DNA of 64,000 bases from Cladocopium goreaui (taxonomy: Eukaryota > Sar > Dinophyceae > Suessiales > Symbiodiniaceae). Below the pieces are notes generated by a model, which was given only the letters and a program-made list of their open reading frames with translations, was not told the origin of the DNA and did no database searches. The stretch lies in contig CAMXCT020000824.1 in the NCBI GenBank assembly GCA_947184155.2, positions 616,001 through 680,000 of the forward strand, written 5' to 3'. The translations under genes were made by a program, and so were the position numbers. Below are positions 12,480 to 25,900 of the stretch, piece after piece (the stretch's first letter is position 1; every line of letters begins with the position of its first letter).

Positions 12480-12596
12480 CTTGCGCCATTTCTGGGTACC
12501 AGCCCTACAGTTGTAGCCCACAGAACATGTTATAACTGGATTTCTGGGTACCAGCCCTACAGTTGTAGCCCACAGAACATGTTATAACTGGCTTCT
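12480..12596. repeat. Short tandem duplication
   Basis: The 52-bp text TTTCTGGGTACCAGCC...GTTATAACTGG occurs twice in a row (about 12487-12539 and 12540-12590), nearly identical, so recent. Confidence 0.8.
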
Positions 12597-12716
12597 AACT
12601 TATAATTCAAGTTATATACAGCCTTAGTTGCAGGAGTTATACTCCCATTTGAAACTGTTGGGCCGTAATTGTATGAGTGGCTCTATGAATCATGAAATAA
12701 ACGGAGATCTTTCATA

Positions 12717-12839
12717 CAGTTATGGCCCAAGTTATACCAGTTATAAGTACTTATATATATATATATAACCCCATTTCTAGAATGTATAATCCGATAGAAA
12801 TAACCAGTTAGTTCACTAATAGCCATGGCCATTTCACTG
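12717..12839. mobile_element. CAGTTATGGCC family, TA flanks
   Basis: CAGTTATGGCCCAAG ... GCCATGGCCATTTCACTG with TA immediately outside both ends. CAGT termini plus TA duplication are typical of Tc1/mariner-type MITEs. Confidence 0.7.
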
Positions 12840-12879
12840 TAGCACATTGAACTGGCGATTGATTCATGTCGCAACGGCC

Positions 12880-12985
12880 TCAGATGACAGGAAGGGGGCG
12901 GGCCAAGCGCCGCCGCCGCGCCGTCGCGAGAGGCGCCTTCAAGGGACGACATGATGATGGCCGACCCATGGGTTCCTACCATATA
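12880..12985. other. GC-rich island, possible exon on either strand
   Basis: An isolated GC-rich block. + strand after GCCTCAG reads MTGRGRAKRRRRAVARGAFK, very basic. Minus strand reads MSSLEGASRDGAAAALGPPP. Such islands are where exons lie elsewhere in the window, but neither reading joins anything. Confidence 0.3.
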
Positions 12986-13082
12986 TAAGGCCTATTTGTT
13001 AGGCCTATGTAAGTGAATATCCCCTCAAAATATGGCCTTATATGGTACAGTACCTCCATTTTAGGATCCTGGAATTCCCATT
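12975..13082. repeat. GGCCTTATATGGTACAGTACCTCC element
   Basis: Shares TACCAT.TATAAGGCCTAT, GTAAGTGAATAT and GGCCTTATATGGTACAGTA with 36225-36360 and, in part, with 19640-19715. Short inverted arms TTATATATGGTAGG versus GGTACAGTACC. Confidence 0.6.
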
Positions 13083-14470
13083 GATTTATCGCCTGGATGG
13101 TTTCATGGATAGCTACCCCAGATTAGCTCACCATGGTGCTGGTAGATAAAAACCTAGAAAACTGGGTGATTTATTTTCGGGGCAAATGTTGAGATTCATA
13201 TTCCAGCACCATGGTTCGCATCTGGGATCTAGAAATTGGCCAACGGATATTTTTAAAATGGGTACTAGGTAGCCCCCATTTGTTCGGAAAGCTCCAGATA
13301 TGCATAGTTTATGGAACTATGGAACATAAAGGGGGACTATGTTTGATTTCCAGTTCTGCTCTTTTTAAACATACTTCCAATTACTGATGAATATGTTCAA
13401 GTATCCAATCCCGTTTTATAGTAACTAACTGGTAACAATTAGTATTATGAATTAGTAATTACTAGTTTATTCATACTTTCAATTAGTGTTAAGTGGTATG
13501 AATCAGTGATTGGCCCTAGCAAGACAATTTTGAGTTAACCATCCCATTAATAAACGAAATTCTTCCCTGCTGACCTCGCACCTGATGGACCTTTGTTTGT
13601 TCGTGGTTGGTGAACGTAACTAAACAATGTCACTATAGTTCATGAATGTTTATGATACTCTTATAACTATAGCATTTTGATGGGGTTTGCAAACCAACTT
13701 TTTTTAGTGGGGGGGGCCCACATCGTACCTTAATAAGATAGGTATCTATTTTCAATGTCACCAGCAGGATGTTTCACTGCCATGCGGCGTTGTTTTCAAC
13801 GGTGATGGAACGGTGGATTATGACAAAAATAGCCCGGCGAGCAGAAGATTCCCACAGGGGCTGTACAGTAATTGCAATATAATATATATATATATACTTA
13901 CACACATACATATATTAATATAGTGTAGATAGTGTATAGATACCATGATATACCATAAACACACGAGCGCACTTGGATGATTCGAAAAAGAAAAATGGTG
14001 TGTAACCGGATTTCAACACCTTGCAACTGGTAGGGGTTGAAATCCAGTGGCGAATCCTCAATGCCATCCCCCTAGTATTCAATACCCCCAATATGAACTC
14101 CATTTCCATAGATCCATTGCATCCCGCTAAAGGATGAACAACTTAGTAATGAAAGATCCATTTCATAGATCTAATTTGTAATTAAACATACCGCCACGTG
14201 AAGCTTGATGTTTGTCACCCAGGAAGCTGCAGAAACACTCCTAAGGCAGTGGGTGGGAGGAGGTGGCAGTGGCTGCTAAACCCCGCTTGGTTGAGGATTA
14301 TTCTTGATTGTAGTCATGCACTGAACCCTCCAACTATAGTAGGGATATAAGCGGTAAAAGTGGATACAACAGATAAATTATGGTTGGTTGATGATTAGTT
14401 GGGATTATTCGACCGCCTTTTTTGGGAATGATCACAATCCACTATGGGAAATCCGCTCTTCACCAACCAG
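13083..14470. other. AT-rich non-coding DNA
   Basis: Contains an inverted repeat around CACCATGGTGCTGG (13127-13222). AATTAGTATTATGAATTAG-type repeats lie at 13430-13500, and fragments of the CCCAGT.ATAA family near 13630-13720. No exon seen. Confidence 0.45.
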
Positions 14471-14574
14471 TACCCTCTGGTAAACTAACATAACTATGGA
14501 AAATCACCATTTTGAGTGGGTAAATCAACTATAAATGGCCATTTTCAATAGCTATGTTAAATTACCAGAGGGTA
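14471..14574. mobile_element. TACCCTCTGG-family element, intact
   Basis: TACCCTCTGGTAAACTAAC ... AATTACCAGAGGGTA, 104 bp, with internal GGGTAAATCAACTATAAAT. Closest to the copy at 8937. Confidence 0.8.
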
Positions 14575-17500
14575 TTTCATGGAACAACAGTGGGTTCTGT
14601 CCGCGAACGACCTGGTGCATGACCTTGTATGAGTTGGCCCAGTTGACGGGTCAATACCGGATATAAGCAGCCTGCCAAAGGATATTATTTTGATGTGTAG
14701 GCTCATAATATACAGTACGTAGTATAGCCAGCAAATAATGACACATATATACGTATATATATATATAATGTAAATAATATATATACATTATATATATATA
14801 CATTATATATATATATATACATTATATATACATGATTTTTTGTAGGATCGGCTCATACATTTATATATACTTATACACGTTTAGGCAGTGTTCATCCACG
14901 TAAAGAAATAAACTATAGTAGCTGCTTTAATAGTGAAATTATTATTATTAGATAGTTTTCACAAACTAATATTTCATAGCGGCTGTTTTGTTGGAGGCTC
15001 TTTTTACCGGTCAAAATCGCCACAGGAGTTTATGCGAAGAGCCTTATGAGACGGTCTTTGAGGTCAGCTCTCTCGTGCTGATGGTAGCAACGGAAAAAAC
15101 AAAATCACGACAAGTTGGGGCCACAGAACTCCAATGTCACTATGGTATGTTTAACATGTTCTAACTATAGTTACTACACTTAATGGATCAACATGTTATA
15201 ACATGTTATAACTGGGGTGCCCACATTGTAACGTGGTTATAGCCCACTAGATACTCAGTTCGATTCCAGTTGCTAATCAGTTCACTAATCCCATTGCCCA
15301 TCTGAGTAGCTTGATACCCTCTGATCGCTGCAAGTTTGAAAAGCAATGAATATCCCCGATTGATTATCCATTACAGTTTGGTCATTGAACATAGCTATGG
15401 AACTTCACCCTTTTTCAATAGGTAGATAATAATCAAAGTAATTTGGGTCGTTTATTCGCAGACGGTTTTATTACCAGATGGTATCATAGATGGTCTTCTT
15501 TGACATGTTGCTAAGGTGATATGTACATGCAATTAACATTATTCAACTGCAGATAAGCATGATAAGATGGATGCCGAAATAGGATTATGTTCATTTGCAA
15601 CAATGCGTTGATTCTTTTCATGGACTTGAACCATTGTATTCATTCAAGTCAAGGATAATGAATCACCATCTATGATCATGTTTCTTATTACATGGGGATA
15701 TTATTCTATATATATATACAGATGAATTTCAATTAGCTTAACAGATGTCCGAAGTTGAACCAAGGTGGATGAAGTTTCCTCAGGAATTGCACCTTATATC
15801 TTGAAATAGCAGTTGTACTGGGGTTAGATAAGGCTATCCCAAGTTGTATGAAGGTATTCCAAATTGCAAAACAATGAGAGTATATGAGGATAGCGTTATC
15901 TATGATCTGGAAATATACTAATTTGGAAAAGTTCTATGATCTGGACAAAAACTTATCTACGATCTACACTGGTTATCCCAAGTTCTTTGATCCGAAAAAA
16001 TACAAACTATGTTAGCCAGTGTCTAATAGCCCACATAGTGTCCATATCACGGTTGTGAGGATGATTATGCTATTACTTCAAGGGGGAGCCTGAGGTCGTG
16101 AACGCTAAGTTGGTTTAGTTCACTAATGCGTTTGTGGTGGCGGCATAACTAGATTGTTAGGTGGTGTGCGGTAACGTAAAGAAATTAGGAGCATCACCGT
16201 GTCTTATATCCCATGATTTTCCATTCTATTCCACTAAGTCCCAGTAAATCATTAAATCCCATTACATCACATCAATATCCCATGAAATCCCTATTTATAC
16301 ATATAACAAGATATAAAATCTCTATAAAATCACAACATCCCATCAATGCCATCAATGTCCCATCAATATCCCATGAATGTCCATTACAAATGCTAAGTGG
16401 GGATGCGTCAAAACCTATTTGTACCATATTTCGGGGAACGCTCTCTGGTAAGCGAACAGTTTGCTATTGAACATCACCATGTTTCATAGGTAAATCAAGG
16501 AACTAGCCATACGATAAATGGGCCATGGCTTCAAGTTCGCAAAGTGTACGAAATTCCCGGAGGCTAGTGGGGATCTAAACGGGGATCTTGGGAAACATCC
16601 ATCCAGCTGTTTTGGGGTACCATCCGGGTGCGATCTGGGTAAACGACCGGTGATCTCAGCGTCCAGGACGTGAGTGGTTACTCCAGCCTCCGGAATCTGG
16701 ATACCGGGGAGGCCAGGAGGATGTAAAAGGAGGGAATGTTTCGATACTTTCGATGGGATTTTGCAGCAAAATTTTTGCTAATGTTGTGTGGTAGAAAATC
16801 ATGCTAAAATGCTTCATGATGGCTAAACATTGGTTAATAATTGCCAGCAATGGAATTGAGGGATTTGAATGGATTTGAGGGATCTGATAGAAATATATGG
16901 AATATTACATATAATGACAGGGATATGGAATATGAAATATGGAATATGATGATAGAAATTTGGATGATATCATGTATCATTGACATGGAATATATATATA
17001 TATCCACGATACATTTAATAATTTTCTGGGATTTAGATTTAAAAAAAATAACAACTGGGATGATGGAATAATTGAAACATAATTGGCATATAATGGAAAT
17101 ATCACTAACTAATGGGATATGGAACAGTTCCGTTCGTATGATTTCAGCTTGCGGTGAGTTGCATCGCATTCTTGCGCCAAGGTTTGTGGATTCCGTGGAT
17201 CATACGGTGGATGGGCCGTTGCGAAATCCTGCACCACCAATTTGGGATGGTTGAAACCCAGAACCCATAGGATCCATGGTGCTGGTATATATGCTAACAT
17301 TTGTGGTATATTGATGGTAAATGTTAGCATATATATACCATACATGGATCCTATGGGTAATGGGATGTTTACCATTAACTGGTGACAACTGGATTTCGCT
17401 GGCCCATCCACAGTATGTTGACCATGTTGTTGCTTTCATTTTTTTTACCGTATTTACCTAGGAATTGATGTACCGATTTGGATCTAGCATATGATTTACC

Positions 17501-17910
17501 AACAAACAACATGGTAATCCGACTGGATTGTTTTTTGTTGGTCGCCATAGGCTTCAGAACATATTGACAGTGTCAATGTGTTTCTTTTTGAGTATCTGAG
17601 GTTACCCATGGACAAAAGATAAGAAATTGGATTTGCTGAGCCTCTGCAAGGTGTTTTTCCTCTGGCGTCGGAACTCTTCTCCTTTGAAGAAACCAAACAT
17701 GATGAAACTGAGTTACTGTTGCAAGTGTAGATTGCTGCTATACAATTGTGATCATGTGGTCGAAACAATTGGATACCTCTAAACGACATTCTCTGGTGCA
17801 ACCCCAAATGCCTTGCTGATTTTGGACCCTTGAGAGAGGAGTGCTTGCTACGGTTGCAACCCCAAATCGATGTCCACCCCCAAGATCGGGGCACATCTCA
17901 AATCATCCAT
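14575..17910. other. AT-rich non-coding DNA
   Basis: TATA/ATAT runs with hairpin potential (14745-14845). A family fragment at 15104-15240 is duplicated at 19045-19235 (ACAAGTTGGGG.CCACAGAAC). An inverted repeat CCCATAGGATCCATGG ... CATGGATCCTATGGG spans 17263-17358. CCCATCAAT words repeat at 16330-16390. I see no exon. Confidence 0.45.
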
Positions 17911-17911
17911 G

Positions 17912-18777
<866 letters not shown>

Positions 18778-18932
18778 TATATACATAATATTATATATAT
18801 ATTATATCTATATACTATATATTATAAATATATACTATATATATTATATATAAAACAATATTGTACATAATTATATATATATTATATATATTATGTATAT
18901 ATATATATATCAATATGTATATAATATACTAA

Positions 18933-20185
18933 ATCAGCGAACGATATGACTCTTTCGCAATGCCGTGCATTGGCAGCCCCAGGAGCGCCCCATGGTGCCC
19001 GAGAGTCTCACGGAAAGCTTTGTCCGGAGCCCGGGGGTGGCCCAAAAAAAGCGACAAGTTGGGGGCCACAGAACTCCAATGTCACTATGGTTTATGAGTG
19101 GTTTATGGTACTTGTAACTATACTACTATACTTACATTTTTCTCACTAATTATAGTTACATTTTCTAACTATAGTTATTACACTTAATGGATCTTAATGG
19201 GGTTTATAACCAAGTTATAGCATGTTATAACTGTGGGTGCCACATGACTGGTTTATGGTACTTGTAACTATTACGTAACTATACTTAATGGGCTTTGTAA
19301 AGCAAGATAAACCAAGTTATACTATACGTAATTATACTTAATGGGCTTTGTAAAGCAAGTTGTAAGCCACTAATTCTATGATTTATGATACGCCCTCGTA
19401 GAATGATGAGTAATGAATGGGATTATTAATTCATGGGATTATAAACCAACTTATAGTTGGGGGGGCCGCACAGGCCGCAGGGATCTTGGGAGATGATTTG
19501 TGGTTCGCAAAGAGGGCAGATGAATATTACACCAATGTTTACTCTGAATACGGTGTCAGTGGCCATTTCAAGAACCGATTTATTGGAGGTAGTTTTTTTA
19601 AAATTATTTCAGGTCTATGTAAGGGCTAGATTTCACGGAAAATAGCCACATTTTTTTATGGTTTGATATGGTACAGTACCTCTAGTTTAGGTACCTGAAA
19701 TGGACATTGAAGGATATTGAAGGTGTATATAATATGTACAAGTATATATTATATACGTATACATATATATATATATATGTATACATACACCATATTACAC
19801 ATATATGTACACATATATGTATATACTATGAATTACCATGCTATTTCATATCATACACATAGGATTTTAACATTAATAGTGTTGGGCCCAAGAAAGGCCG
19901 TAGAGGTTGCATCACTCCATGAGGTTGGAAAGCTGTGTCAGCCCAAATTTCACCGTGCACGTCCGTGGAAGCTTTGGTGGTTGGGGCTCTCAGCTGAATT
20001 CGAAGAACGCAGAACGACGGGGCAAGAAACTTCTCGGAGCGAAGCCATTAATTGGGATATACGTTAGAGAAAATATTTACCATTATATCTAGATATAACA
20101 CCTATCATAGATCTAGATATTCTACTATCTATATATCTTGCCCTAATTGGGATATAACACCTACGATCAGATCTACCATTAGGTA
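18933..20185. other. Non-coding stretch with repeated family fragments
   Basis: GC-richer patch at 18945-19045 (MTLSQCRALAAPGAPHGARE in one frame). Then a 15.1-kb family duplicate, two copies of ACTTAATGGGCTTTGTAAAG (about 19276 and 19337), and a partial GGTACAGTACC element (19640-19715). The coding-like patch 19880-20070 is listed separately. Confidence 0.4.
19880..20070 (+). other. Coding-like patch, unidentified
   Basis: A + frame reads GPRKAVEVASLHEVGKLCQP, then KFHRARPWKLWWLG and AEFEERRTTGQ, in a locally GC-richer block. A second frame is also open. No acceptor or partner exon was tied to it. It could be a fossil of a retroelement or a gene piece. Confidence 0.3.
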
Positions 20186-20302
20186 TACCCTCTGGTTATT
20201 TGTTACATAGCCATGGAAAATGGCCCATTTGTAGATGGTTTACCTGGGTTTACTTATTAAAACTGATGATTTTCCATGGCTATGTTAAATAACCAGATGG
20301 TA
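20186..20302. mobile_element. TACCCTCTGG-family element with flanking repeats
   Basis: TACCCTCTGGTTATTTG ... AAATAACCAGATGGTA. CATTAGG lies on both sides (20178-20184 and 20304-20310), a probable target duplication of at least 7 bp. Confidence 0.8.
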
Positions 20303-20505
20303 TCATTAGGATATTTAGATGTCAAATCATAGTGTGTAAAAAACCCTATATAGTATGTGTATGTGTTACTTCTATAGGGATGAATTGGGATATAACACCT
20401 ACTATGTAACCTGTAAGTATAATACAGAAGTATGCGGGATATCATACTTATAGTATAATTGGGAATTGTGCAGCACAACTATAAGTATTGGCTGTTAGAA
20501 TTACT

Positions 20506-20612
20506 TACCATCTGGTTATTTAACATAGCCATGGAAAATCATCAGTTTTGATAGGTAAACCATCTATAAATGGGCCATTTTCCATGGCTATGTAACAAAT
20601 AACCAGAGGGTA
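20506..20612. mobile_element. TACCCTCTGG-family element, opposite orientation to 20186
   Basis: TACCATCTGGTTATTTAAC ... AATAACCAGAGGGTA. The interior is the reverse complement of the copy 200 bp upstream, giving a head-to-head pair. It abuts the minus-strand coding-like remnant at 20612. Confidence 0.8.
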
Positions 20613-21020
20613 GCAAGCGCCAGCTGTGATTGTATAGCAGCTTTCCAGGCAATCGCAAGCGCTAAGCCGCCCTTAGCCTTGAGAGAAATTTGCTGAGAGT
20701 TTCCCAAGGGCTGAGCTCCCAAGTGCTTGGCAAGGTCTTGCCAAGAATCTAAGGGGTCAAACCAATCATGATGATACGAGTGGGCCAGTTGAACCAACCC
20801 GCAGTAGCTTTTAAAACTGAACTGATGTCAAGAGCGCTTGGATCTTACCTTGGATTCCTGTTTTTGTGGCTTGAAACATGTTGAAACCAACAGCCATTTT
20901 GCTTATGAGACCCTTCATGACCCGAAATGGTTTTGGAAAATCTGCAGGAAGCCCGTGCTGCCAGGTCCGAAAAGCGCCACAAGGTCAGCTTGATCCCTCA
21001 GCGTCAAAAGTTGGATTTGG
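20612..21020 (-). pseudogene. Coding-like remnant, minus strand, unidentified
   Basis: Minus frame reads VQLAHSYHHDWFDPLDSWQD, then LAKHLGAQPLGNSQQI and a Lys/Ala-rich helix, and stops being coding-like exactly at the inverted-repeat element 20506-20612. Further upstream on the same strand (20920-21010) another frame reads LLTLRDQADLVALFGPGSTG. The composition is protein-like, but no family is recognised and the frames differ, so it is treated as broken. Confidence 0.35.
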
Positions 21021-22835
21021 GAATAGGAATCATCATTTTCATAAGGTTTTTATAATTAGACCCGGTAGTAATGGAATGCCATTCATGATGGTGGGATGAC
21101 CATAAACCCTTGATCTTTTCACCATGGCGCATGTATTGTACCATATGTCTTAAAAAGCATGGCTTTTATTCAGCATCAACAGATGGGGATGCAATCGGGA
21201 TATAAATAGATATACTGGGGCGAGAACTATCAATATATCTGGATTATGTTGCGACCCCAGATCACGATGTCGATGAACTTCTCTGCGTGGTGAATGTTTT
21301 TGCAAGTCCTCCAGCAATGTTGGGAATGAACATCTAGGAGCATCAACTAGAGCTATTCTGATGTTCACGAGGCTAATGTGGTTAAAATATGTTAAAACAA
21401 GAATGAACCATAGATAGGTGCTATAAACCATTCCCAAATGGGTGGTTCATTATTGCTTTAACCACATTATTAAATTTTTAGATGACCTTCTCGTAGCTCA
21501 AACGTGGCTGGCTGGAAAATCCACTGATTTTACCCACCGAGCCAAAAAAGCCAACCGAATAGACCATCCGAGCGCAACGGAGACATAATTCGCCAGAGTT
21601 GCCCTGCAAAAAGCATATATTATATATATATATACCCTCTGGTAAATTAACATAGACCCTGAAAATATAGCCATTGTTTAGTTGAAACTAATCTTCCAAC
21701 CCCGATGACTGCCAGGGTTTATGTTAGTTTACCAGAGGGTGTATATGTATATATATATAGAGAGAGAGACCTAATAGATGATTATATATGTGGAGAATCC
21801 GCCATGTATCTCCATTTAAAAAAACAAAACAAAAAACAGACTATTAGATCATTGTGCAACATGAATTGTAAATATCCATGGAAATATCCATGTCTGTTCA
21901 CCCTAGGGGTAACGTGTGGCTGGACAATCAGACCATGGGGTCGTCCGACTGGAAGTGCGCTCTTTCAGTTGCAAGCGGATCACCATAGTTCTAGGGCCCA
22001 TATTCCAACTTTAAAATGGGTGTTCTTTCACCTTGGTTATACCTTCCACTGCGCCCGACAGTATCTAAACGGTTCGCAAGCAACTGTGGATGGCATTAGG
22101 TTCTATTGGGGTAAGGTTATGCATGATATGAAACTATATATATATATACATGATGTAAACGAATCTATTGTGTCATATTGTGTCTATATACATATGTTAT
22201 AAAGGTATATGAAAATATGTACGTATATTAATATACATATGTGCCTAAGTGTGTATTTAAATGTTTACGAGTATATATATATATACACACTTGTGTATCT
22301 TGTGTTCAATATGTTGTACTTTATTTTACACATTTAATATGTTGTGCATCTCTATTCACAATATGTGCATTTATTTTTATGTTATACATAGTTATTTGAT
22401 TGTATACAAATATATTATGTTTTGTTATGCATAGTTTGATTCTCATATTATATCAATGTTTATCCTCATGTATAGTTTCCTACATATCCCACACAATATT
22501 TTCAGTGTTTGAATTCAAACTTAAATCCCAATCCCCATAAATCGAGCTAGAAAAAGTACCGGTAAAATCCCTGCAGGAAGGGGCCCCATAGTTAGCTAAG
22601 CTGGTTTATAACTATAACATACTATAATGACAAGATGGTGTATAATAACATATGATACTTACACTTAGATGAGGTTATAACACCATATTATACACCATAT
22701 TGTTTATTATAATCCATATTGTTTATTATAATCCTTATTGTTTATTATAACACCATATTATACACCATATGATACAACTATTTATGGCGGATTAGATGAG
22801 GTTATAACCCAACTTCTTCGTTTTTCATCCGCCAG
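21020..22835. other. AT-rich DNA upstream of the first visible exon
   Basis: Contains a TACCCTCTGG element (21633-21741, CTTCCAACCCCGATG subtype). TATA-type tracts lie at 21740-22480. An inverted or tandem TATTACACCATAT / GTTTATTATAA cluster spans 22615-22800. The exon carrying the start Met was not found here. Confidence 0.45.
21633..21741. mobile_element. TACCCTCTGG-family element, CTTCCAACCCC subtype
   Basis: TACCCTCTGGTAAATTAAC ... TTAGTTTACCAGAGGGT. The interior matches 9045-9147 rather than the common type. Inserted in a TATATA run. Confidence 0.75.
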
Positions 22836-22966
22836 GACGAGCGTTTATTGGACGCCGCCGACCACGGCGACGCGGAGGCCATCCGTCAGCTGCTGACCCA
22901 ACCGGCCGACGGCGGACCCCCGGCAGCGGCGAATGCGCAGCAGCGGCACAGCAAGGGACGCACTGC
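22836..22966 (+). CDS. Exon 1 (first visible): start of ankyrin repeats
   Basis: Follows acceptor CGCCAG and opens [20 protein letters not shown], the two-helix shape of an ankyrin repeat, then an Ala/Gln-rich loop ending GRTA. It ends in phase 2 before donor GTGGCT. Joining to exon 2 restores GRTALHLAV, an ankyrin repeat start. There is no Met, so an upstream exon exists. The 966-nt intron holds a TACCCTCTGG-type element 34 nt after the donor (23001-23106) and a CTGGTTGG element (23743-23854). Confidence 0.85.
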
Positions 22967-25900
22967 GTGGCTGGATGGATTTGGGTCTGAGAAGAGGGGA
23001 TACAATCTGGTAAACTAACATAGCTATTGAACATGGTCATTTATAGTGGATTTTCCCATTAAAAATTGTGATTTTCCATATTTTTTTGTATGTTTACCAG
23101 AGGGTACCCACAAATAGCCGTTTTAGTAGGTAGAATGACGATAATCCACTGGAATTGTAGATACCCTATTTTCAGACAAACCCATTTGATGAGTTGTTGT
23201 CTCACTTGAGCTATCCCCAATGTTGGTGCCCCAGTAAAATGGGCAGCTACCCGACAAGAAACTTGGGATTTCTCCAAGAGAAGAATCGTAGTTGATGGTT
23301 GATTTCTAGGTAGCTAAGTCTGGTTTAGAACTTATATAACATAATATAACTATGGTCTATGTGGATGAAATAACTACAGCTAGATGGGGTACCAAATGCC
23401 AACAAACATAGCACTACGGACACCAAATTGCACAGACTTTCGGTAGACTCTTCGTGTTTTTTGTTGGGGTTGGACTTGCCGACCAATTTCCCTGCTCCCC
23501 TAGATTAAATACCCCCAAGAATCTTTTAACCCAATTAGGTATTATGAGGAAATAGTTAAAATAGTCAATCCTCATTTATATCCCGATTGTGATGGAAAAT
23601 AGCAATTTTTATAATTATTTGAACAGACCATTCAAATTAACCAGTTTTCATTTTAATAATACATCGTAAATATGCATCAGGTCAATAGTTGAAATCGTTT
23701 TGCCACTATGTTTATTGGTTAAATCACATTCTCCATTATTTTCTGGTTGGTGGTTTGGAACATGTTTTATGTTTCCATACATTGGGAATGTCATCATCCC
23801 AACTGACTTTCACTCCATCATTTTTCAGAGGGGTGGCGAAAAACCACCAACCAGTTATGATTGGTACTTCATATTTGATCCTCTTAAACGTCTTAAGTTG
23901 TTGTTGAGGATCAAACTGATCAAACCAGCAAGGTTGCACCTTGCTGTGGCCTCCGAACATCTCGAAGTGGTGGAACTCTTACTCCAGCGCGGAGCCAATG
24001 TGAACCGCTGAAAGTTCAGAAAGTGCGTGGGTGACTTTTTGACGGGGTGAAGGGTGAACAGTTCATGGAATTTGCTGGCGAGAGATGTTGCTTTGTATAT
24101 GTCTGGGAGATTGCAAGAATATGGGCCTGTAATGGGATATAATTGGATGTCTTTATTTTTATATATATATACACATGATGGGATATAATATGGGAGGGTC
24201 ATGCGATTCAATGGAAAACTGTTCGATTTAATATGATTTAGTGATATTTAGCGATATATAGAACCAAACATATTTTGGAAAATCTGGATACATGAAATAT
24301 AATAATAATAATAATAATATATATATATGGGTAATTCAACATGGCAATTAAAGATTCTTCAATTTGTCGAGATTTTGCATTGCCATTGTGACGATTTCGC
24401 AGTGCCCTGAGAAAGGTGATCGTTGTTGTGATCAGACAAATGAGAGACACCAGTTTTTTCAAGCAACCAGGGTGGTATCAAACAACTATGATTTAAGATA
24501 CTATTTTATCTTTATCCCAAATGCTCCATGTATTGAATATTTGCCAACATTTACCCTCAAAATCATCCAAATGTAGGTAAATATGGATGTGATTGGAAAT
24601 ACTATGATTGGAAATTGAAAATACGATTCTCTATGATTGTTTCTGTTCCAAGGTTTGGACAAAATAGTGTTTTGTCTCCAGAAATTGCGGTCGGGCCAAC
24701 TGTCACAAATAGGAAGCTGGTTTCTATTGTCATTGGACGGTTGAACTTCAAGGAATAAATATATCTTTTCTTTTGGCCCTTGAGAAGATCTCATGCCGAG
24801 AATAAATAAATTAGTGTATATATATATATATATGTTAACTATATTGACTCATTGGCTTGGTCTTGGAACTACTTTTCATATCAGCAGCTTTTATGAGGAC
24901 ACCTGGGTTGGAAGTCCTTCACCGATCAAGGTCGTAGAGGCTTAAAGCCATGGTGGCCAGTCAACTAACCCAGCTCCTAGCTCACTTTGAGATTTCATGG
25001 GCTGAATCCAATTTCAAAATCCCCAAAAAACCGGGGGGGGTGGGGTACAGCCGGGTACATCTGAGGTTTGGTAGAGTTTTGCAGCGTTAAGATCTGACTT
25101 TGTCTCAAATGGGGATAGCTATGGGCGAAGACGGGAAAAGAAATGATGATCAAAGGCCAAAGTCAATTTCAAATCATATATTAACAATTCATGGTGTTCC
25201 ATTTTTTTGAGACAGCCCCATATTAGTCGATCATAGATATGGATGGTGCAATGAAAGTGGACGGATTCAATAGGCGAAAACGGACACGAATCATAAATGC
25301 CCCAAGCAAATGCTGACAATTCACACTTCCCCAATTGACTAAATATGGTCGTGAACCATTGTACCATGTCTATCGATTTGTTTGATTGTATTCAAAAATC
25401 CATTATAATTAATCAAAAATTGAATTGAAATCCCCTTAATCAGTTCAAATCCCCATTCAATACCCAATCCAATCATTAAACTCCTATCAAATCTTTAAAT
25501 GCATAAACAACTCCCCATGAAATCTCAGAAATCAAGTCAAATCCTAATCCATGAAACCACCATCTAAAATCACCAGGAAGTCATCAACTCAATCATCCTT
25601 AAATCCATCGAAATCAGTACCCTCTGGTAAACTAAGAGTTTGCGAACTTGAAAATGGCCGATGGCCCAGTCGAAATCGTAGATTTTCCCGTGAAAATAGC
25701 ATGGTGGGTCTTTCCATAGTTTTTTCGGACTGTAGAAACCAGAGGGTAAAAAATCCATTTTCCTTTGGTTTTCCTTTGGTTTTCCTATGGTTTTCCCATG
25801 GTTTTCCCATGGTTTTCCTGTGGTTTTCCTATGGTTTTCCTATGGTTTTCCCATGGTTTTCCACACGTCCCTCATCTTCAGCATCGTCCGGTGCTTTGGT

